64,000 bases of DNA, from NCBI GenBank assembly GCA_022826945.1, contig JAJDTY010000043.1, positions 1 to 64,000 on the forward strand, in the 5' to 3' direction. This document shows positions 24,650 to 33,190 of this stretch, one piece after another. Positions within the stretch are counted from its first letter, which is position 1. Each line of letters starts with the position of its first letter. Origin of the DNA: Candidatus Binatia bacterium. GTDB taxonomy: Bacteria; Desulfobacterota; Binatia; Bin18. The notes beneath the pieces are model-generated. The model searched no databases. It had not been told where the DNA came from and worked only from the letters and a program-made list of their open reading frames with translations. A program made the position numbers and the translations under genes.

Positions 24650-25482
24650 AATTTGGTGTTGTCATCCGCAATATGGGTCCGGCCGCTACCCGGGACACGC
24701 TCGGTGCGTGCGTGCAGGCTGTGGAAGAAGCCGGCTTTGATGCCGCGTTTGTGGTCGATCATCTGGCGATTCCGCCGGACCAGACCGAAGGCTCGGGGGG
24801 CCGTTATTTTGAGCCGCTGACAACGCTGGCCTATTTTGCCGCGCTGACCCGGAAGGTTCAGCTCGGTATTTCCGTTCTGGTCTTTCCGTACCGGCCCGCC
24901 GTATATATGGCCAAGCAGGTGGCCACCCTCCAGGAACTCTCAGGCGAGCGGATTATCTTGGGCGCCGGGGTCGGCTGGATGCGGCCGGAATTTGAAGCCC
25001 TGGGCGTAGACCCGCGCAAGCGTGGTGCCATTACCAACGAAACCCTCGAAGTCGTCCACCAGTTGTTTGATAACGATGTGAGTTCGTACAGCGGCAGCCA
25101 CATCAAATTTCCCGAATTTGTCTTTGCTCCGCGTCCGGCGCGCCCGCCCATCTGGGTGGGGGGGGCTGGACCCAAGGCCATTGAACGGACCATCAAATGG
25201 GGCGACGGCTATTATCCGATCGGGCTCCAGTCCGGTGAGTTGTCCCAGGTTGCCGCCCATTTACGTGAGGAATCCGAAAAACACGGCCGGTCCATGCCCG
25301 ACCTGATCGTCGGCGGCATGATCCGCGAGGGCAGCCCCGAACCCATGATCGATCGCATATCGGCCATGAAAGAGGCTGGGGCCAATTACTATGTTTTGGG
25401 GCTAGGGCGCTACGCTGACGCCGCGACCTTCCGCAGCGGCATAGAGCGCTTTGCCGCCGAGGTGATGCCGAAGATTTCCTGA
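24646..25482 (+). CDS. LLM-class F420-dependent oxidoreductase
   Basis: 278 residues, translationally coupled to the upstream gene (ATGA overlap). Segments: FGVVIRNMGPAATRDTL at the start, FDAAFVVDHLAIPP, KVQLGISVLVFPYRPAVYMAKQVATLQEL, ILGAGVGWMRPEFEALGV and PARPPIWVGGAGPKAIER. This is the F420-dependent TIGR03619-like type, related to the protein at 9474. Context with leuCD gives no clue to its substrate. Confidence 0.9.
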   Translation: MKFGVVIRNMGPAATRDTLGACVQAVEEAGFDAAFVVDHLAIPPDQTEGSGGRYFEPLTTLAYFAALTRKVQLGISVLVFPYRPAVYMAKQVATLQELSGERIILGAGVGWMRPEFEALGVDPRKRGAITNETLEVVHQLFDNDVSSYSGSHIKFPEFVFAPRPARPPIWVGGAGPKAIERTIKWGDGYYPIGLQSGELSQVAAHLREESEKHGRSMPDLIVGGMIREGSPEPMIDRISAMKEAGANYYVLGLGRYADAATFRSGIERFAAEVMPKIS

Positions 25483-25531
25483 TCCGGAGGGGTATCTCCT
25501 TGAGGGAAAAGGTGGGGGAGAAGGCGAATTT

Positions 25532-26326
25532 TTACCCTCTCCCTCGCGCCACTTCCAGCAAACGAGACGGAAAATCCGACATTACCCCGTCTACACCGAG
25601 GTCAAGCAGACTGTGCATCTCCTGTGGGTCATTAATCGTCCACGCATGGATTTCCACATTGAATTGGTGCGCGGCGGCAACCGTTTGTTCCGTCACCAGC
25701 GGGATATTCTGATACGTGGGCGGAATCTGGAGCGCCTGGCCGGGCGGCTGATAGCCGTCTAGCTGACCGGTTGCAACGCGCTGGATAAAATCAACCACTT
25801 CGTTATAGCCAAAATTCGTCGGGATATCCGGGGCCAGCGCTCGCACACGAGCCAGGACCACGTCATGTTCTGACGCAATGATAACCCCATCCGCCTTGCC
25901 GCAGTCTTTAATCACCGCAATCACCGGTTCTTCGATAGGCGGGTCGGACGGCTTGATCTCAACTGTAAACTTTACCTGCGGAAAGCTCTCCAGCACTTCT
26001 TGGAGCGAAGGAATAACCACGTCCGACGCACGGAAAGGGAGTGTCTTACCCTCATCCGGCGAAAATCGGTAGCCTGCGTCGAGCTGTTGCAGGGCAGCGA
26101 GGGAATAATTCTGAACCGCGCCCAGACCATTGGTCGTCCGCTCGATGGTCGCGTCGTGGATAACCATGATCTGTCCATCCTCAGAGGCGTGCACATCCAG
26201 CTCAATATACTCAACTCCTGCATCCACAGCCCGCTGAAACGCGGCCATGGTGTTCTCAGGCGCTTCTCCGCTGGCGCCCCGGTGTGCAAACAGTCTGGGT
26301 TTCGATCCATCGAAAAATGTGGTCAT
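25532..26326 (-). CDS. Glycerophosphodiester phosphodiesterase
   Basis: 264 residues. The N-terminal LFAHRGASGEAPENTMAAF and the segment YIELDVHASEDGQIMVIHD carry the conserved catalytic and Ca2+-binding residues (HRG, ELD, H), and FTVEIKP the second metal-binding stretch. The C-terminal WTINDPQEM and GVMSDFP are typical of cytosolic UgpQ-like enzymes. It hydrolyses glycerophosphodiesters to an alcohol and glycerol-3-phosphate. It is convergent with the LLM gene at 24646. Confidence 0.93.
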   Translation of the reverse strand: MTTFFDGSKPRLFAHRGASGEAPENTMAAFQRAVDAGVEYIELDVHASEDGQIMVIHDATIERTTNGLGAVQNYSLAALQQLDAGYRFSPDEGKTLPFRASDVVIPSLQEVLESFPQVKFTVEIKPSDPPIEEPVIAVIKDCGKADGVIIASEHDVVLARVRALAPDIPTNFGYNEVVDFIQRVATGQLDGYQPPGQALQIPPTYQNIPLVTEQTVAAAHQFNVEIHAWTINDPQEMHSLLDLGVDGVMSDFPSRLLEVARGRG

Positions 26327-26536
26327 ACAACCTACCTTGAAAGCGTTGGGAATATGTCCGGCTTGCTACCCCATATCAGCATCTTTTCGCGCCTCCTAAT
26401 GCGGTAGGAGGGCAGCAAGATCACCGACACTTTTTATACTGGCTTGCAGTAAAATCACCCCTCCATTCAGGTGCGCGCCAAAGTATTTTGGGAGTTTTTT
26501 GAGGTCAATCCCACTCTTAGAAAGAGTCGGTTTTTC

Positions 26537-27445
26537 TCACTCGAGTTCTTTGAACCTATTCTTTCGATGCCAAGCTAAATGACGGGGGTCGGGCCAAAGT
26601 GTAGAGTCGTCGGGTAGAAGAATCTTTTCTCCATGATAATCACAAAGCGGCTTTTGATCAGGGCTGTGTTCGGCAAACTGACTGGTAGCAACCCGCACTG
26701 TATAATCATCAGAGATTGTCCAGAGCCCTTGGTCAAAGAGCCAATGCGCATTTTTAGATAATGCTAAACCATTCCGCGGATTATTGTTTCGAGAATGGGC
26801 AAATTGGTGGATATGGGCTGCATCCACAATGCTGCCCATCGTAAGAGTCGTAAGACGATAGCCTGTTAAAGCACAAGTATAATCATAAGCAGAAACAACA
26901 GCTATACGAAAGCGAGCTTCTCGTCCTTGCTTTTTGGCCTCATTATATTGTGAGGTATAATCGGCCTCGGAGATGGCCCCTCCTTCGTGAGGAGCGGGTA
27001 TGTTGACTAGGGTGTAAAGAGATACACGTTCCAGTGGTTGGAAATACTTTTTGATAAGAATATGAAAAGCCTTATTACGCAGTCGAGGGTGCTTCATAAA
27101 TTCGATAAAGTCAGAGTTTAAAGAAGCGTATCTCGTTAGCTCCCTTTTAGGAGATGGCTTACAATCGTCATCAAGGGCATCCCAAAATCCAGCGCTTTTC
27201 AAATGATGAAATGGTAGACGAATGTCAGGAGGGCTATTACGACGGTGGGCAACTACGCTCCAGAAAGTAGAGAACCGGAAAGCTAGCTCTGGAGTTAATG
27301 GGAGGAGTTTATCGGGAAGCATTTCTTTCTCTGCAAGTTCTAACAGCACAAGAAGGAAAAGCGGTTTGTGTGGAGCTGGATCTCCTCGGGCACTGTCAAT
27401 TCTCAAGTGGGCGATTTTATCAAGCCATTTTTCTGAATTGGCCAT
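26537..27445 (-). CDS. Predicted sulfur-binding-domain HNH restriction endonuclease (type IV)
   Basis: 302 residues. The N-terminal region (IDSARGDPAPHKPLFLLVLLELAEKE, and later IRLPFHHLKSAGFWDAL) looks like the SBD domain of ScoMcrA/SprMcrA-type enzymes that recognise phosphorothioated DNA. The C-terminal part is an HNH nuclease: SIVDAAHIHQF, NPRNGLALSKNAHWLFDQGLW. SBD-HNH proteins restrict DNA carrying phosphorothioate (dnd-type) or 5-methylcytosine modifications. The gene and its flanks are visibly AT-richer than the surrounding 60% GC sequence, so it was probably acquired. No methylase or dnd gene is beside it, as expected for type IV. Confidence 0.75.
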   Translation of the reverse strand: MANSEKWLDKIAHLRIDSARGDPAPHKPLFLLVLLELAEKEMLPDKLLPLTPELAFRFSTFWSVVAHRRNSPPDIRLPFHHLKSAGFWDALDDDCKPSPKRELTRYASLNSDFIEFMKHPRLRNKAFHILIKKYFQPLERVSLYTLVNIPAPHEGGAISEADYTSQYNEAKKQGREARFRIAVVSAYDYTCALTGYRLTTLTMGSIVDAAHIHQFAHSRNNNPRNGLALSKNAHWLFDQGLWTISDDYTVRVATSQFAEHSPDQKPLCDYHGEKILLPDDSTLWPDPRHLAWHRKNRFKELE

Positions 27446-27500
27446 GGCATCTGTTTATTAAAGGTTGTTCTGCTTGCTAATTCTCTCTGTAGAAATCAGA

Positions 27501-27875
27501 CTACAAATATACTTCCATATCCAGCCGATCAAAGGGACTCACTGGACGTTTACGCTGGCGAGGTGACTCCCGCTCTTCGGCTTCGACCAATCCCAGGTTC
27601 TCCAACACTTTCAGGTTCGTACTGACATTCTTGATATCCCTGCCCGCCAATGCGGCCAATTGGCGCACTGATTGAGGATCGTTTCGTCGGATCAATCTCA
27701 AGAGTTCAAGCCGCTTTGGCGACAGTGTCCGGGCCATCTCCTTAATGCTGGGAAAGGAGAGAACCGGGGTGGACCGTGGGAGTTTTTCGCCTTTCCGCGA
27801 CGCTTTGGCGACAGTAGAAAATGCCTCGCGGATCTGATCGAAAAAATCGTCCTCTGGCCGCACGACAATCTTCAT
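27501..27875 (-). CDS. HTH antitoxin-like transcriptional regulator (orphan)
   Basis: 124 residues. The winged helix-turn-helix is clear: RLELLRLIRRNDPQSVRQLAALAGRDIKNVSTNLKVLENLGLV, with an N-terminal region PSIKEMARTLSPKRL typical of the HVO_A0114-like antitoxins. In related loci this gene follows a small DUF6516-type toxin; here the upstream sequence (27876-27939) holds no such gene. It is therefore an orphan, or its partner has been lost. It sits in an AT-richer stretch between an HNH nuclease and a broken Uma2 gene. Confidence 0.78.
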   Translation of the reverse strand: MKIVVRPEDDFFDQIREAFSTVAKASRKGEKLPRSTPVLSFPSIKEMARTLSPKRLELLRLIRRNDPQSVRQLAALAGRDIKNVSTNLKVLENLGLVEAEERESPRQRKRPVSPFDRLDMEVYL

Positions 27876-27939
27876 TCATTTTAGCTTCATACCAGAGCAA
27901 ACGTCCACTTCCCGCCCCGACCGATGATATTCCTGTCAC

Positions 27940-28556
27940 CTACCACAGCTCCCGAACATCCAGGACGAATCCGGTCAGGACGGCTTCACCATCGAGTGAA
28001 GCCGGATCATCACGAATCTCAACGGCCTGCTTCGGGCGGTAGATGTGGACACGCTTTTCGAGCGGATCAATCAGCCAGCCGAGCTGGGCTCCGGTGGCAA
28101 GATACTCCTGCATTTTTTCTTTCAAGGTAGCGAAACCATCCTTTGCGAGCGAAGCTCGACCACAAAGTCGGGACACAGCGGGGCAAAGCCGTTCTGCCGT
28201 GCCTCGGTCAAAGCCTCCCAGCGGGCGCGTCTCAGCCATGAGACGTCCGGTGAACGTTTTGCGCCATTCGGCAGCCTGAATCCGGTTGAAGAATCGAATA
28301 CCAGACCGGTTCCGTCCGTTTCTGCCCAGTTTGCTAAACGCTGGGTCATTCTACTATTCCGCCATCCCGTTTTTGATCCTGTTGGAGGCATAATCACCAA
28401 CTCGTGCTGTGCAGTCAGTTCAAGGCGTAACTCCGGGTTCTCTTGGCACAGAAGCACGAACTGTTCATCCGTCAGTTGTATCGCCTGCACATTAATTTTC
28501 ACCGGAATGGAATATTCTACCCAACCCGGCCAGGCTGGTTCGCTTACTTGAGGCAT
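27940..28556 (-). pseudogene. Uma2-family endonuclease-like gene broken by a frameshift
   Basis: Two overlapping minus-strand frames give the two halves of one Uma2 (DUF820) protein. The N-terminal frame from the ATG at 28556 runs through MPPTGSKTGWRN, RSPDVSWLRRARW and CPDFVVELRS. After about 28145 the reading continues in another frame with KDGFATLKEKMQEY, WLIDPLEKRVHIYRP and GFVLDVRELW, which are the typical C-terminal segments. One inserted base at the sequence CGCTCGCAAAGG would restore the frame. The PD-(D/E)XK-like fold would be intact in the ancestor; the present gene is probably inactive unless the base is a sequencing error. Confidence 0.8.
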
Positions 28557-28705
28557 ATTTGTTCTCCGCTATCTTTTAGCCTAGAGCGCCACCCGTAGCT
28601 TTTCAATGTCTAGCCGAGATTCCGTGAGGTATCCATTGAGAATACCGGCTCACTCTTTTACAGTCAGACAGAACACCGACCTGAGTTGTGACAAAGGAGC
28701 GTCCC

Positions 28706-29512
28706 ATGTGGCCAAACAATAAACGCTGTGCGGTTGGCCTGAGTTTTGACTTTGATGCGGAAACGCTGTGGACTCGCACCATGCGGCAGCCCTTCCCAGG
28801 TCAGCTCTCGCGCGGCGAGTATGGAGCGCGGGTCGGGGTGCCGCGCATTCTCAACCTGCTTAAAAAATACGGCCTCAAGGCAACGTTCTTTGTACCGGGC
28901 TGGTCGGCGGATACCCACCCCCAGTTGGTTGAACAGATGTACGCCGATGGGCATGAGATCGGGCATCACGGCTATGAACACGAGTTTGTCGCGAACAAAG
29001 GCCGAGAAGCCGAGCTAGAGGTGTTGTTGAGGGGGACAGAGAGCCTCAAGCGGATTACCGGCCAGGCGCCACGGGGCTATCGCTCTCCAGCCGGCAATAC
29101 CGGCCCGCATACCTTTGACTTATTGCTCGACCATGATTTTCTGTACGACAGCAGCCTGGTTGGCGACGATAACCCCTACTGGCTCACCACCCCACAGACC
29201 AAGCGTCAGCTCTTGGAAGTTCCCTTTAGCTGGGAGCTGGATGATGCGCCACACTTTTTTTTCAGCTTCTCCCCCTATTTCACGGGCATGTCGAGCCAGA
29301 ACAAGGTGTATGAAATCTGGGAGGCCGAGTTTGACGGCGCCTATGCGGACGGCGGCTTTCTCGGCATCGTCATGCACCCACAGATTATTGGCCGTCGCTC
29401 GCGCATGGCCATGCTGGAGCGGCTGATTCAACACATCCTGGAACATGAGGGCGTCTGGTTTGCGACGCATTGTGAAGTCGCCCAAGCGTGGATAGCGGAA
29501 ACTACGCCCTGA
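28706..29512 (+). CDS. Polysaccharide deacetylase (NodB-like, PgdA/PuuE type)
   Basis: 268 residues from the ATG at 28706, with AAGGAG eight bases upstream; this is preferred over the in-frame GTG at 28688. The catalytic motifs are present: GLSFDFDAET (Asp ligands), ATFFVPGW, and GHEIGHHGYEHE with the H-x3-H metal pair, then RSPAGN. The C-terminal segment IVMHPQIIGRRSRM completes the NodB homology domain. Enzymes with this layout deacetylate peptidoglycan or act as allantoinases (PuuE). No signal peptide is present, so a cytosolic substrate is likely. Confidence 0.9.
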   Translation: MWPNNKRCAVGLSFDFDAETLWTRTMRQPFPGQLSRGEYGARVGVPRILNLLKKYGLKATFFVPGWSADTHPQLVEQMYADGHEIGHHGYEHEFVANKGREAELEVLLRGTESLKRITGQAPRGYRSPAGNTGPHTFDLLLDHDFLYDSSLVGDDNPYWLTTPQTKRQLLEVPFSWELDDAPHFFFSFSPYFTGMSSQNKVYEIWEAEFDGAYADGGFLGIVMHPQIIGRRSRMAMLERLIQHILEHEGVWFATHCEVAQAWIAETTP

Positions 29513-29594
29513 GTGCACACCGCGTCCAATTGATTGACCCCCAACAGACCGAGTGTTAGGCTGGTGCCCACGCGTTAAGCCCGAGGAGAAACGT

Positions 29595-30254
29595 ATGAAT
29601 GGCGTACATGACATGGGTGGTATGACCTGCTACGGCCCGGTCAAACCGGAAGAGAATGAGCCGATCTTTCATGCCGCGTGGGAAAAACGCGTGTTTGCCA
29701 TGACCATGCTCGGCATGGGCCAACTCGACACGCTCGACGCCTTTCGGCACGCAATCGAACGTATGGACCCCACCCATTATCTCTCCTCGACCTATTATGA
29801 GCACTGGCTGGCCGCGCTGGAAACCCTGGCTGTGGAAAAAGGCGTGCTCACCTCAGAGGAATTAGCAACCGGAGTCGCCCAGGAGGCCGGCAAACGAACG
29901 GAAGGCCCGCTTCCACCGGAGGCGATTCCGGCAGTTGTGCAAGGCGGAGCACCCTGCAATCGGACAGAAGGCCGCCTGACCCCGCGTTTCTCGGTTGGCG
30001 ACCAAGTTCACGCCCGCAATCTGAATCCAACCGGCCACACCCGGCTGCCCCGCTATGTCCGCGGGAAAAACGGCACGATAGCCCAAGTCCACGGCACTTT
30101 TGTGTATCCAGACACCAATGCTCACGGCCAGGGTGAACAGCCACAGCCGTTGTATTCAGTCTGCTTTACCGCCCAGGAACTCTGGGGTCCGGACGCCGCC
30201 GCCACAGACGATCTGTATATCGATCTGTGGGAAGATTACCTTGACCCAGCCTAA
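29595..30254 (+). CDS. nthB: Nitrile hydratase, beta subunit
   Basis: 219 residues from the ATG at 29595, GAGGAG upstream. The start [15 protein letters not shown] and the segments [39 protein letters not shown] and [12 protein letters not shown] are those of the beta subunit of nitrile hydratase; the C-terminal part with [13 protein letters not shown] carries the interface. It forms an alpha2beta2 complex with the subunit at 30266 and hydrates nitriles to amides. The gene order beta-alpha-activator is the one used by cobalt-type enzymes of Rhodococcus J1. Confidence 0.96.
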   Translation: MNGVHDMGGMTCYGPVKPEENEPIFHAAWEKRVFAMTMLGMGQLDTLDAFRHAIERMDPTHYLSSTYYEHWLAALETLAVEKGVLTSEELATGVAQEAGKRTEGPLPPEAIPAVVQGGAPCNRTEGRLTPRFSVGDQVHARNLNPTGHTRLPRYVRGKNGTIAQVHGTFVYPDTNAHGQGEQPQPLYSVCFTAQELWGPDAAATDDLYIDLWEDYLDPA

Positions 30255-30265
30255 GGAGAGGAGTC

Positions 30266-30925
30266 ATGAGTAGCGATCATACTCACGGCCACAGCGCCCA
30301 TGATGCGCCGCCGAATCCCTACCTGGAGAAACACGCCTCCCCCGAACAGACCGCAGCCCTGGAGAAACGGGTCCAAGCCCTAGAGTCCTTACTCGTGGCC
30401 AAGGGGTTGGTCTCTTCGGAAACGCTCGACAAGCTGGTCGAAACGTATGAGAACGACCTCGGGCCGGTCAACGGGGCCAAGGTCGTTGCCCGGGCTTGGG
30501 TCGATCCCGCGTATAAAGAGCGTTTGCTCAAAGACGCCACCGCAGCCATTGCGGAACTCGGCTTCAGCGGCCTCCAGGGTGAGCATATGGTGGTGGTTGA
30601 GAACACCCCGGACACCCACAACCTAGTCGTGTGCACCCTGTGCTCCTGCTACCCGTGGCCGGTTCTGGGTCTGCCGCCGGCCTGGTTCAAGGATGCCGCC
30701 TATCGCTCGCGGTCCGTGGTGGACCCGCGCGGCGTGCTGCGGGACTTTGGTCTGGAACTCGACGAATCCACCGCGGTGAAAGTCTGGGACAGTAGCGCAG
30801 AAATCCGCTATATGGTCCTGCCCGAACGGCCCGCCGGAACTGAAGACATGAGTGAAGAAGAACTCACCGCACTGGTCAGCCGTGACTCGATGATCGGTGT
30901 CACCAAGGTCGAAAAGAATACTTGA
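30266..30925 (+). CDS. nthA: Nitrile hydratase, alpha subunit (cobalt type)
   Basis: 219 residues. The metal-binding motif is [14 protein letters not shown], with Cys123, Cys126 and Cys128 giving the claw setting; Thr in CTLCSC (not Ser) is the hallmark of cobalt enzymes. The flanking [15 protein letters not shown] and the N-terminal helix ([14 protein letters not shown]) are typical. Two of the Cys are post-translationally oxidised in the family. It lies 11 bases downstream of the beta gene. A cobalt transporter is not in the window. Confidence 0.97.
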   Translation: MSSDHTHGHSAHDAPPNPYLEKHASPEQTAALEKRVQALESLLVAKGLVSSETLDKLVETYENDLGPVNGAKVVARAWVDPAYKERLLKDATAAIAELGFSGLQGEHMVVVENTPDTHNLVVCTLCSCYPWPVLGLPPAWFKDAAYRSRSVVDPRGVLRDFGLELDESTAVKVWDSSAEIRYMVLPERPAGTEDMSEEELTALVSRDSMIGVTKVEKNT

Positions 30926-30981
30926 CGTTGACAGAACGCTTGGAAGTATAGGGAACGGAAAGTATTCTTTCATCCGGCAGC

Positions 30982-31377
30982 ATGAAGTCTACACCCAATC
31001 GCAAGATCTCAAATATGGAAGGGGACGCCGCCCTGCCGCGGAAGAGCGGCGAGCTGGTCTTTCACGACGCCTGGGAACGGCGCGCCTTTGCCCTGGCCGT
31101 AGCCCTGTGCGAGCAGGGGCAGTATCAGTGGGACGATTTTCGGGACCATTTGATTGCCGAAATTGGAGCCGCGGATAAGGTCCACGCCGATAACCCGGAC
31201 GCACCTTTCCCGGGCTATTATGAACACTGGCTGGCCTCGTTGGAAAAAGTCCTGATCGAAAAGGGACTCTGTACGCCCGACCAGCTCCGGACGGGCGGGG
31301 GAGAAGGGACTCCTCCCCAGACCCCACCGCCGGGCGGGTCGCACCGCCCCGTCCCGCGCGTACTGCGACCGATCTAA
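30982..31377 (+). CDS. Nitrile hydratase activator / accessory protein (P14K-like)
   Basis: 131 residues. The core RAFALAVALCEQGQYQWDDFRDHLIAEIG and GYYEHWLASLEKVLIEKGL is homologous to the N-terminal part of the beta subunit, as in the P14K/NhlE-type activators that load cobalt into the alpha subunit. The C-terminal 30 residues are Pro/Gly-rich and probably disordered. An in-frame ATG at 31015 is an alternative start; neither has a clear ribosome-binding site. It closes the nitrile hydratase operon. No amidase gene follows, so the amide would be released or handled elsewhere. Confidence 0.88.
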   Translation: MKSTPNRKISNMEGDAALPRKSGELVFHDAWERRAFALAVALCEQGQYQWDDFRDHLIAEIGAADKVHADNPDAPFPGYYEHWLASLEKVLIEKGLCTPDQLRTGGGEGTPPQTPPPGGSHRPVPRVLRPI

Positions 31378-31398
31378 CCAATCCGGGAATGCGGCAGG

Positions 31399-31818
31399 CT
31401 AGCCGTTGAGCGCGTCGAGTCCGGCTTGCGAGCAGGCCACGTCTTCATCGACCGTACCGCCGCCAACGCCGATCCCACCGATGACCTCTCCATCAACGAC
31501 AATGGGTAGTCCGCCCCCGACCATGGTCGCCCGAGAGAAGTGCGACAAGCCGACGACCAGGGACTGGTCGTCTTTGATGGCGCTGTAGAGGTCTTGGGTC
31601 CCCACCCCAAACAACGAGGTAAATGCCTTGCGTTGACAGCCTTCCACCCCAAGCAGCGGGGCGCCGTCCATGCGGCCAAACGCCTTGAGGTTGCCGCCAT
31701 CATCAACAACCGCAACGTTCTGTTTGCAACCCAACTCCTCCGCCTTGGCGACGGCTGCGGCCACCATTTTTGCTGCGGATTCATACGAAATCGTGCTCTT
31801 GGCGTAGGTCTTTGCCAT
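31399..31818 (-). CDS. GlcG/HbpS-family protein
   Basis: 139 residues from the ATG at 31816-31818 with GAGGAGGACC upstream. Family segments: AKMVAAAVAKAEELGCKQNVAVVDDGGNL, GAPLLGVEGCQRKAFTSLFG and GGGLPIVVDGEVIGGIGVGGGT, matching the heme-degrading/heme-binding-like GlcG (DUF336) family. These are small octamer-forming proteins of uncertain function, often next to oxidoreductases. It is convergent with the nitrile hydratase activator and divergent from the LLM gene at 31941. Confidence 0.9.
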   Translation of the reverse strand: MAKTYAKSTISYESAAKMVAAAVAKAEELGCKQNVAVVDDGGNLKAFGRMDGAPLLGVEGCQRKAFTSLFGVGTQDLYSAIKDDQSLVVGLSHFSRATMVGGGLPIVVDGEVIGGIGVGGGTVDEDVACSQAGLDALNG

Positions 31819-31940
31819 AGTCGGTCCTCCTCTCCGGCTATCCGTATGCGGCCTGCTGATAAGAGTCAAGCTGCGTTCGCCCCTTTCTCTTGATCCGTTG
31901 ATACCAGACAGGATAGTGTCCGAGAGAAGGAAGGAGGGGC

Positions 31941-33161
31941 ATGGGTATGTTTCTCATGCGTTTTACCGAGCGAGCCTATGTAGACTACTCGGAAGAAGAT
32001 GTGCGCCAGAGTTTTCGCAGTGCGGTCCGCCTGACGTTTCCGAATACCCATTTCAATCCCACCCTGGGGGCGGACCTGTATAATACCTATCTCGACGAAT
32101 ACGAGTATGCCGAAGAGGTGGGCTTCGACGGCCTGATGTTGAACGAGCATCATAATACCCCGACGTGTATGGGGGCGGCCATGAATCTCGAAGCCGCCAT
32201 CCTGGCCCGCACCACCAAGCGGGCAAAAATCGTCCTGCTGGGCAATCCGCTTCCGATCTTCGATAACCCGCTACGTCTGGCCGAGGAGTTGGCGGAGATT
32301 GATATGATCTCGCGGGGCCGACTCGTGTCGGGCTTTGTACGGGGAACGGGCATCGAGAGCTGGGCAACGAATACCAACCCGGTGTATAACCGCGAGCGCT
32401 TTGAAGAGGCGCATGACCTGATTGTCAAAACCTGGACAACTCCAGGACCGTGGCGCTGGGAGGGGAAGCATTACCAGTTTCGGGTGGTCAATCCATTCGA
32501 ACGGCCACTCCAACAGCCGCACCCGCCCGTTTGGATTCCCGGTATTGGCAGTCCGGAGACGCTGATCTGGTGTGCCCGGCACCACTATCCCTACATCTAT
32601 CTGGAAACCGACCCCCAGGTGACTCTGGACCTGACCGCGATTTATACCGAAGCCGCCAAGCAGGTGGGCTATGAGCCGGGTCCACAAAACTTTGGCTATC
32701 TCGTCCGCGTTCATGTCCAGGACACGGACGAAAAAGCGTATGAGGTCGGCAAGGGCTTTCTGATTGGGAATGCCGGTGTCGGACGGGTGCCGCTGCCGGG
32801 AGACTTCATGGCCCCACCGGGCTATAACTCGCGCGAAGGGGCCAAGCGTATTGTGGATCAGTACCGGCGCTATTCACTCCGGCCTGACCCCCTCTACGGC
32901 GGCGTTGACGCCGCGGGTTGGGAGAAGGTTGTGGAAAGCAACCGGGTTATTGTCGGCAACCCGGACACGGTGGTCAGAAAATTACGCGAAGTCCTCAGCG
33001 TTGTCCGTCCCGGCATTCTCGGCGTCTGGACAAATGACGGCACCATTGGACATGAAGACACGATGCGCTGTTTAGCCCTCATGGAGCATGACGTGCTCCC
33101 GGCAGTCCGGGACATGGGGAAAGAGCTGGGGCTGCCCGGACCCTTTGAACAAGCGCCATAG
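31941..33161 (+). CDS. LLM-class flavin-dependent oxidoreductase
   Basis: 406 residues. Segments: FNPTLGADLYNTYLDEYEYAEEVGFDGLMLNEHHNTP, KIVLLGNPLPIFDNPLRLAEELAEIDMISRGRL, GTGIESWATNTNP and PHPPVWIPGIGSPETL. This LLM subgroup has the NEHH motif in place of ADH and resembles the FMN-dependent monooxygenases found in Tectomicrobia and Actinobacteria. The alpha/beta hydrolase-fold gene at 33191 follows 29 bases after the stop, then the esterase at 34001, which suggests a three-gene set. Confidence 0.92.
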   Translation: MGMFLMRFTERAYVDYSEEDVRQSFRSAVRLTFPNTHFNPTLGADLYNTYLDEYEYAEEVGFDGLMLNEHHNTPTCMGAAMNLEAAILARTTKRAKIVLLGNPLPIFDNPLRLAEELAEIDMISRGRLVSGFVRGTGIESWATNTNPVYNRERFEEAHDLIVKTWTTPGPWRWEGKHYQFRVVNPFERPLQQPHPPVWIPGIGSPETLIWCARHHYPYIYLETDPQVTLDLTAIYTEAAKQVGYEPGPQNFGYLVRVHVQDTDEKAYEVGKGFLIGNAGVGRVPLPGDFMAPPGYNSREGAKRIVDQYRRYSLRPDPLYGGVDAAGWEKVVESNRVIVGNPDTVVRKLREVLSVVRPGILGVWTNDGTIGHEDTMRCLALMEHDVLPAVRDMGKELGLPGPFEQAP

Positions 33162-33190
33162 ACAACCCCCATGGAACAGAGACAACGACC

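Noticed and set aside
30266-30925. Iron-type nitrile hydratase
   Set aside because: The motif is CTLCSC with Thr, and a P14K-like activator is present; both point to cobalt.
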